Assembly: GCA_010015655.1 (NCBI GenBank)
Contig: ML976659.1
Coordinates: forward strand, 62,001 to 126,000
Source of the DNA: Bimuria novae-zelandiae CBS 107.79
Lineage: Eukaryota; Ascomycota; Dothideomycetes; Pleosporales; Didymosphaeriaceae
Direction: 5' to 3'
Length of the DNA stretch: 64,000 bases
Position numbers and translations under genes: made by a program. A model generated the notes under the pieces. It did no database searches. It saw only the letters and a program-made list of their open reading frames with translations, and had not been told where the DNA came from. Position 1 is the stretch's first letter, and every line of letters starts with the position of its first letter. Positions 57,801-64,000 of this stretch are shown in pieces.

Positions 57801-58760
57801 CTTTAAGAGAGAGGTTCTGCGCCTATATAGCCCTTTAAAGTTAATAGTTATAGATAGAGGCAGCCTATTTATATTAGCTTATTAGAGTACCTTTACTTAA
57901 TATTTAAGAACTAAGTAACTCTTCTCTACTACCTTCTATCCGCAGACAGACAGACAGACAGAACGATAAAACTAAACGCTTAAATAGTACCTTTAAGTGT
58001 TCTATAACTATAAATAATCTAATTAGGCAGACCTTCTATCTAAAATAGAATATTCGTACAACAATAGCATCCATAGCTCTACAGGAGTGTTGCTATTTAT
58101 TATAGTATACAGCCTAAATCTACTAATAGTAGACCTGCCCCGAGAAGTATAGCTGCGCGGGTCGGTACCTACGGTAAGGGCCAAAGCGATAGTTCTAGCC
58201 TAGACTAGGGCCTAGATAACCCAAGCGATCCTTAGGGCATAGGCGTACTAGGCGACGTGGTATAATAGGAAGCATAAGGCCCAAACCTTTATAGTAGGGG
58301 ACATGGTATACCTCGACGCCCATAACATACGGTTAACTAGGCCTAAGAAGAAACTTAACTACAAGTCCTAGGGTCCCTATAGGGTAAAATGGCGGATTAG
58401 TTAATAGGTATATAAGCTAGAGCTGCCAAAGGACTTTAATATTCACCTAGTGTTCTATGTGTCTCTCTTAAACCAGGTAGCCCTAGAAGGACTGCTACAA
58501 CGGGAGCAAAGCCCGCCTAAGGTTATTATACTATAAGTAGGGGAGGATATATACCTAATTAAAGGAATTAGATCTAGGGTACTCTAGGACGGAGAATGGC
58601 TGTATGAAGTTAAGTGGAAAGGATATAATAGCGATAAGAACTAGTAGTTATCTACAAAGGAGATCTCTAAAAGGGCGATAAAGCAGTTCCTAAAGGGCTT
58701 AGATAAGGAGACTAAAGGTCGCCCTAGATAGGAGCCCAAGAGGCGGGGTCGCCCCCCTAG
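54900..58760 (+). pseudogene. Gypsy D gag-pol remnant
   Basis: Plus-strand polyprotein with many TAA/TAG stops at former Gln/Trp. RT keeps KKDRGLCLYVNYRGLN and a YLNN (from YLDD) box near 56150. The integrase has PLKLIVIDRGSLF and an almost intact HPQTDGQTER block. The C-terminal chromodomain is followed by a basic RRGRPPREGG tail. The order RT before IN and the chromodomain define a chromovirus. No intact frame over 100 codons remains. Confidence 0.88.
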
Positions 58761-58899
58761 AGAAGGAGGAAGACAGCACTTAATAGTAATTAATAATAGA
58801 TTACCCTAGAGAGTACACTTTATAGGCTGCGAAATACTAGAATGAATAGGGCAGAGGATTCTTAAATAGACTAAAGACTAGAACAAGCTATCTAGGCCT

Positions 58900-60400
58900 A
58901 TTCATGCCTCTCGGGGCCTAACAGAGGCTTATAAGCCTATTTAGACCGTACCCAACGCGATTATAGCCAACTAAAACCTAACTAAAACCGCCCAAGGGTA
59001 TAGAACGTGAATAAAATCCGGACACCGTTAATAGGGGCAGGAATCCCTAGATTGTACTAGATAACCCTCTTAATTAGTTAGGCGCTTAAACTTATAGGCT
59101 TACTAGAAAGTCTCTTAATTATTCTTGCTCTTAATCTTCTTCTTTACTTCCTCCGCGAGGAAGTCTAGCGTGGCTAGGATACTAGTCTTAAACGCTAACT
59201 ACCCCGAATTAGCATTAATAGCCTAGGATTAGGGTTAAGGACCTTTACTAACTTAGGAGCAACCTTCTTGCGCCTAGGGGTAAGAGCACTAGTAGTAACT
59301 AGGGAGGTTAGACCACCCCCCTCTATAACAGAAGCTTTCCTCTTTCGCTTCTCCTTAATAGAGAGGCCTACCACCGGAATAATCTCCTTAGGAGGCTAGG
59401 TGTTATAACCTAAGTAGTAGGGGGTTAACGGGTTTCCGCAGAATTTGGATTCGGTGGCCCTATGCGACTTAGTCTAGATAACCCTTAACTACACTAGATA
59501 ACACTTATATAATAATGTTACTCTATTCTGTCTCTAGTACCTGCGCGGTGGCCTTTACTAATGCCTTATCTAATCTAGAGAGGTTAATCTTATCGCATGT
59601 ATACGTATTAATTTAGCTTAAGCGCGGCATAAGGGTAATTAGGGCACTTAACACGTTCTCTAAGTTATCTTTAGGTATCTACTACTAATTAGCCTTAAAA
59701 CCCCTATATAACCCTTAAAGCGCCAACTTACCTGCTAATAATCCCTACTACTACTATAGCAGGCATCGCAGCGACAGATCGAATCGTAGTCCTCTAAATC
59801 TATTAGGCTAAGATTAACATACACTGCCCTAGACTAGACACGACGCATCTCCTTAACCTAAAACTAGTAAAGCTTTATCTTCTTATAATTAGACTACTTA
59901 AAGCTATCTAGGATAATAGGAAGGCAGATATAGCATAGGTTAATAGTACTAACCACGCTTGCACGCGCCTTATTAACTAGGGCCTTAAAAATAGCGTTTG
60001 CGGTACTTATAGTGCTAAATAGCGTAGGTATGTCTAGACAAAGTCTAAAGGTTACTAAAGAGGGCGGTGGAGAAGTGACAAGTACGGGGACGACTTAGCA
60101 GGCCTGCACCAGGTTAGTCTACCTTTACGACCCCTAAATTTAGAGCGACTAGGTACCAAAATAGGGGGCATCTAGGGTTAGGCACCCTAGACTGCCATAG
60201 ATTAGCTAGGTTATACTTACGGGTTAGGGAGCCTCCGGGATAAGGTAAGCCGCCAAGTAAAGAGTAAGAATAAGGGTTTTAGGCCTTAGTGTAAGCCTAA
60301 GATTTAGCTTACGTTATTAGCTTACGTAATACGCGAAGTCTAATTAGGCTAGTTATTACGTGCTTATTCTCGCGATCGAGACCCTTAAAGAAAAGAGCCT
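58900..60400 (-). pseudogene. Antisense extra reading frame of Gypsy D
   Basis: Between the chromodomain and the 3' LTR, on the strand opposite to gag-pol, long coherent stretches can be read: VTSPPPSLVTFRLCLDIPTL, ANAIFKALVNKARASVVSTI, NLSLIDLEDYDSICRCDACY (a possible Cys cluster), and near the end VVGLSIKEKRKRKASVIEGG and TPRRKKVAPK. The last stretch is basic, like a nuclear signal. Stops occur at plausible CAR/TGG sites. It differs in sequence from the antisense frames of A and C but has the same position and orientation. Role unknown. Confidence 0.5.
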
Positions 60401-60401
60401 T

Positions 60402-60574
60402 TATCACGAGTCGTAGGTCGAGGGCCCTCGACGGCCCTAGTCGGCTCTAGACCGGCGCTATCCGGGCCTTCCGCCTATCTACTTCCCTCGCCGCAGCCCT
60501 TCTCTTCCCTCTCTAAGGGATCGCCTTAGTACTGTGGATAGACTGAGTCGCCCGTAGTCAGGGCGCTTTTTACA
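60402..60574 (+). repeat. 3' LTR of Gypsy element D
   Basis: 173-bp partner of 53390-53562, beginning TATCACGAG (TG turned to TA) and ending TTTTTACA, followed by the CCCTC duplication. Confidence 0.95.
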
Positions 60575-60579
60575 CCCTC

Positions 60580-62526
60580 TATATAAATAGTGGCTTCTTT
60601 AAATAGTTATAAGATCCTTTAGTACTCTATAATTATTACTTAGTTCTTAGTAGTAAGGCTATCTTCTTTAATAAACTAACGTCGCTTAATATTAGACATA
60701 TTATTACGTTGTTAGGTGCTATAGCAACGATACTTAATAAGCTTATAATTAATATAATTATTAAGGGGTGCGCGGAGCTCGAGCGCGCGCGTAAAATAGT
60801 TATAATAAGAGTTCTATCTTGTTTTTACTAACTTAATAATTTCTAACGTCTTTAGCTTGTTATTACTACCTAATTAGGCGTTGTGGGTTACCTAATACTA
60901 TTTAAGAAGCTAGCGAGCTTGAGGGGTGTAGATAAAGGTAACGACGTTAATAAGTACGCCTAATAGGCTAGCCTATCGTTACTTCTTAAGAAACGCTATC
61001 TTATTGTTAAGATGCTTATCCGCGTTATTAAAGGCGTTGCGATTTTTGCTAAAGATAATTTATTAGGCTATAAAGTTAATTATATAGTAGGCGTAACGCA
61101 GACGCTAATAGCGGGCGTTAAAGTTATATTTAATAGCTAGGGCGTCGATTGCAGCGTTGTTGTTAGTAGTATTATTAAGGATAAAGTAACCTAAGCTATA
61201 AGTAGATATCTTAAAGCTTTTAAGCGTGGCGTTAATAATAGTAGTAATATTAGCGCCTGTATATTAGCCTATTAGTAATAGTAGACCTAATACGTAATCG
61301 CGAGGGTTGCCGTTGCTATTAAGATAGTAGACGTAGATACCTGTTAGCGCCTGTTTGCCGCCTGTTAACGTCTAATTATTAAAGGAGATGTAGATGGCTG
61401 ATTACGCGTCTTATAGATAATTAATAATAGCAGGTATATAAGACTCGTACTCTGTAATTATATAGGTTTATAAGGTGTTGTGAGATCTCTACATCTCTAC
61501 CTTAGCTAATAGGTTGGCCTACTATAATATGTGGCGAAAAGCTACGCCCTTAATTACTAAGAGCGCCTAGTTATCTATTACTACCTAATTAAGCACTAAT
61601 TATAGGAAACTTATACGCAAGAAGCTTAACGCGATAAGGTTAATAATGCCTTAAAATACTATAAGGCCTTTATAGTAGATATAGGCGAGTAGGGATAACT
61701 AAGAGGATAATATTATTATTATTATATAAGAGGTAGACTTTTAGCTGCCCTTATTAACGTAGTGCCTGGCTTTACGCTCTGCGAGATAGCGCGTAATTAA
61801 CGTTATTAATTAATTAGCCTAGTAGAACCTATCTAGTTGCTTATAAAGGTGGTAATAATAATAGAGCTAATATAGGCGGTGTTATTTATAGTGCTAAAAG
61901 TAATATCTATATTACTAAACCTAGCTCTTTTAACTGCGCTTTAGGGCGAGAAATAGCTTATAATAACCTAGTAAGCGTTGCTAATTAATGCTATCGTAAT
62001 TATTGTTATTATTTTTAATATTACTATTAGTAGCTAATTACGCGTCGCCTATAGAGCTCTTATTAGTGTCTAGCTCTAATAGCGCGTTAGTGGCTATATT
62101 AGTGCCGCCATCTTTAGGGAGGGTTTATAACGCCTCGCTTTTAAGCCGCTAGCTAAAAACTTAAAAGAGGTTGCAGTTTATGCCCTTTAAGCGATTAAGC
62201 GACGCTATATTAATAGAGGAAGGCGTTAGTAGAGGGTAGGAGGTAAGTTAAAGTAGTGGAGATATTAGATAATTAGTGCTATACTATATTAGGCAGCGCT
62301 AGGCTCTAACACTAGTAAGTCTAATATGCCTTAAGTTAAGATTTACTCGCGCAGGATCCCCCTAACGCCTATAACCTATAGTTACCCCTATATTGTGGCC
62401 TATTAAGTCTGCTAATTAAGTTAATTAAACAGGCATAATTTGCTTAATTAACTTGATAACTTTTGCCTCCCTGATTGACTTGATTAACTTGCTACAATTA
62501 AGTCAATTAAGTCAAGTTATTAAGTC
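60580..62526 (-). pseudogene. N-terminal part of hAT E transposase, RIP-degraded, and subterminal repeats
   Basis: About 1.7 kb of RIP-degraded sequence that by position should be the N-terminal and catalytic part of the transposase whose C terminus lies at 52600-52860. I could not read a clean zinc-finger or RNase H-like core. 62410-62526 is packed with AATTAAGTCAATTAAG-type words, the probable subterminal transposase-binding region. Confidence 0.5.
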
Positions 62527-62548
62527 GACTTGCTTGTTGCCAGCTCTG

Positions 62549-63461
62549 GGTAGGAGTTGGAGTCGATGGGCGTGTGGGATACAGGGGTTGGAAAGACTCT
62601 TCTACAGGGGCTGGGTAAGTAGGATACTGCGAGTAGTCGACAAAGTCATCGACGGCGTCGCCATCAACGTTTTGCTCTTGCAAACTCAATATATTCACAT
62701 GCGCCTCAGTTCCGAGAGGTAGAAATCCGTCGACCAAAAGCACTATATCTGCAAGGCGCAACGTGTCGAGCTGAAAAGTCAGAGACTGGTTCGTGAGATC
62801 CGTCAGATTTGTTAAAAAGCTCAGGCGATATACGTCGTTAAACTGTTCGTCAGAGGGTACTCCTGAAAAAGAACTGCAGCGTACCAGAGAGACCATGGAA
62901 CTCGTACAATCGATCCCACGTTGCAGCTGGAGTACCTGGAGTGGTCGGAACATGGGATCTTCGGCGTGGTAGCTTAGGAGTTGAAGGCCATTTCAGCTTC
63001 TCCCGACCGAACCGCCCGACAATGCAGAGGAGCTTGATGTACTGCACATGTACCGGCAAACCCGCATTCCCTCTCTTTATGATGATGCTTTCGCCGTGGT
63101 CCATGGCGACTCCATATGCCTGCAGACAAGCATCAAGCTGGACCCAAGTAGAGGTTGAGTCAGGCCCCACCTTGAGCTTTGTGAGATCGAACGACTTCCA
63201 CTCTTTTTCCGTGAACCTGCGGGCTCTCTGAATCTTCGGCGCTCTGACTCATCGGTTAAGACGTATTCCTGGCCACAGCGGTATGCCGTTGGACACGTAT
63301 CCATTGTTAGATTTTCCAATAGCTGCAATAGCCCTGTGCTTTTCTGTGCGCGAAGCCCGCCATACGAGGAGTGGTCCGATAATGCCCAACAGGGCAAAGA
63401 TAACTATTCCGGCAGCGACCCATGTTCCGATCGCACTGACGAGATCCGTTTTCTCCGACAT
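62549..63461 (-). pseudogene. Split host gene, 5' piece (1 of 3)
   Basis: Start of the interrupted gene: ATG at 63461, MSEKTDLVSAIGTWVAAGIV with a single N-terminal membrane segment (WVAAGIVIFALLGIIGPLLV), then GIPLWPGIRLNR. Two further lesions: an in-frame TGA right after RLNR (codon 71), with the frame continuing VRAPKIQRARRFTEKEWKSF and WVQLDACLQAYGVAMDHG; and a one-base shift at the A5 run 62866-62870 (T5 on the coding strand), after which the frame GVPSDEQFNDVYRL leads to PTRPSTPTPT at the hAT insertion. All pieces together would make a protein of roughly 640 residues. Confidence 0.8.
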
Positions 63462-63619
63462 GTCGTCTTAGTCCTGCGTATTTCGAGAATGAGTTGGGGC
63501 GAGGTCGAAGATGAAGTGACCCGGGGTATAATTCAGCCTTGCTGCATCGCAATGTAAATAAGCGATATGCAGGCTTGGCGTCTGCCAAATGCTCACCGGT
63601 CTCGATCGGTTCTGGTATA

Positions 63620-64000
63620 CTACTTTCGTGTGGTGGGCAGCTCTTGCACCGGGGCTTCCACGCTCATCTCATGATGCTGTACCGCGTTCCTCTGATAGTT
63701 TTTGGCATCTTGGCTGCCCGAGACACCATAGTCATCCTTGAGCTGATAGACCGCATTGTGCTGTCCCATCTCAGCCACCTCTTTGAACGGAGGAGAAACC
63801 TTCTGATGCCTCTTGCGGCGCGCAAGCATGTAGCCAGCCCCAAACATCACCGCAATGCTCGCAACCGCACCGATTACCATTCCAGCTTTGGCGCCGCTAG
63901 AGAGGTCAATCCAAGCTGAGGGCGCTGCCGAAGTCGAAGGAGCCAGTGAAATGGTAAAAGCATCGCTGCTAGACGTTGACGTCGATGTAACGGTCGCGCT
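63620..64000 (-). CDS. Membrane-anchored protein, C-terminal part (cut by window end)
   Basis: Open minus-strand frame reaching the window edge. Visible part: a Ser/Thr-rich outer region (SATVTSTSTSSSDAFTISLA), one membrane segment (KAGMVIGAVASIAVMFGAGYML), a basic stop-transfer ARRKRHQK, and a cytosolic tail of about 65 residues ending LPTTRK at 63620. The layout (Ser/Thr-rich ectodomain, GAVxG-type membrane helix, short tail) resembles fungal WSC/Mid2-like cell-surface proteins. The N-terminal domain is outside the window, so the family is undecided. 63462-63619 is intergenic. Confidence 0.7.
   Translation of the reverse strand, partial: SATVTSTSTSSSDAFTISLAPSTSAAPSAWIDLSSGAKAGMVIGAVASIAVMFGAGYMLARRKRHQKVSPPFKEVAEMGQHNAVYQLKDDYGVSGSQDAKNYQRNAVQHHEMSVEAPVQELPTTRK

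Larger units (their letters stand above)
53390..60574 (+). mobile_element. Chromodomain Ty3/Gypsy retrotransposon (element D)
   Basis: 7,185 bp, with unusually short 173-bp LTRs (53390-53562, 60402-60574) and a perfect CCCTC duplication (53385-53389, 60575-60579). Plus-strand order: Gag zinc knuckle (about 54911-54960, CFYYYKLGYYKASY with Cys/His turned to Tyr), protease (ALVDCGAKANFV, about 55145), RT (KLDLRDAYHRV, YMVMPFSLTNAPATF, YLNNILIY; 55660-56300), RNase H, integrase (about 57380-58180, with STTFYPQTDRQTER), chromodomain (WLYEVKWKGYNSDKN, about 58600). An antisense frame fills most of 58900-60400. Heavily RIP-damaged inside, while the LTRs are almost clean. Confidence 0.95.
52362..62548 (-). 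mobile_element. hAT DNA transposon (element E), with Gypsy D nested inside
   Basis: 22-bp perfect terminal inverted repeats (CAGAGCTGGCAACAAGCA...; 52362-52383 and 62527-62548) and a perfect 8-bp duplication GGTAGGAG (52354-52361, 62549-62556) define a hAT element. Without Gypsy D and its duplication it is about 3.0 kb. The minus strand encodes the transposase C terminus at about 52600-52860: NPLLY.IGKANKYPVL and ILSIPAAATNYKRTFLELG match the hAT dimerisation domain. The N-terminal part lies at 60580-62300, RIP-degraded. Subterminal regions carry many copies of TTAACTTAATTAA-type words. Inserted in the host gene 50513-63461. Confidence 0.93.

Noticed and set aside
62881..62953. Intron (GTACTC...TTTTTCAG) in place of the frameshift in the split gene
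   Set aside because: It would remove LYEFHGLSGTLQF, which looks like a conserved segment of the family. The one-base shift at the A5 run (T5 in coding sense) is simpler, though transcripts are needed.
1..64000. tRNA, rRNA or other structured RNA genes
   Set aside because: I looked for tRNA A/B boxes and T-loops (GGTTCGAATC-like) and found no convincing candidate; a covariance-model scan would settle this.

Overview
The window looks like a chromosome segment of a filamentous ascomycete (Pezizomycotina, plausibly Dothideomycetes). The genes have short GT-AG introns of about 50-190 bp. Normal-composition gene islands alternate with very AT-rich, TpA-rich blocks in which transposon coding frames are full of TAA/TAG stops. 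That is the signature of repeat-induced point mutation (RIP: C to T, mostly at CpA). The organism is inferred from this style, not from a marker gene.

Layout. 1-25,302 is one nested transposon block. A minus-strand Copia element (called F here) is the base layer. It was entered by a complete plus-strand Copia (G, 435-6645), by a solo LTR (6875-7129) and by a chromodomain Gypsy element (C, 9805-23942). C was in turn entered by a second solo LTR (11589-12021) and by another Gypsy element (A, 15707-22597). Each insertion has its own perfect 5-bp target duplication, so the order of events can be read. 25,303-42,300 is a gene island: Dom34/Pelota, a protein with a Pif1-2B-like domain but no helicase motor, an SDR oxidoreductase, a flavin monooxygenase of the Baeyer-Villiger type, a cyclic-nucleotide-binding/F-box/LRR protein, a repeat-bearing MADDY-type protein with an in-frame stop, and a small DUF7053-like protein. 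42,300-45,360 is a small AT-rich block with a decayed gene on each side whose stops fit CAR to TAR changes. 46,200-50,000 holds a secreted Cys-containing protein, a five-exon cytochrome P450 and a small unknown gene.

50,513-63,461 is one minus-strand host gene split by two hAT-type DNA transposons. One is an 834-bp element. The other is a roughly 3-kb hAT that was itself entered by a 7.2-kb chromodomain Gypsy (D). Both hAT insertions have perfect 8-bp target duplications, and the host reading frame continues exactly across both when the inserts and one TSD copy are set aside. The window ends in a partial membrane-anchored protein gene.

The main points of interest are three: the doubly interrupted gene; an extra antisense reading frame between the chromodomain and the 3' LTR in all three Gypsy elements; and the motorless Pif1-2B-like host protein. 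All family assignments were made by eye from motifs; no database search was run. Positions inside RIP-damaged elements are approximate, while LTR, TIR and TSD positions were read base by base.
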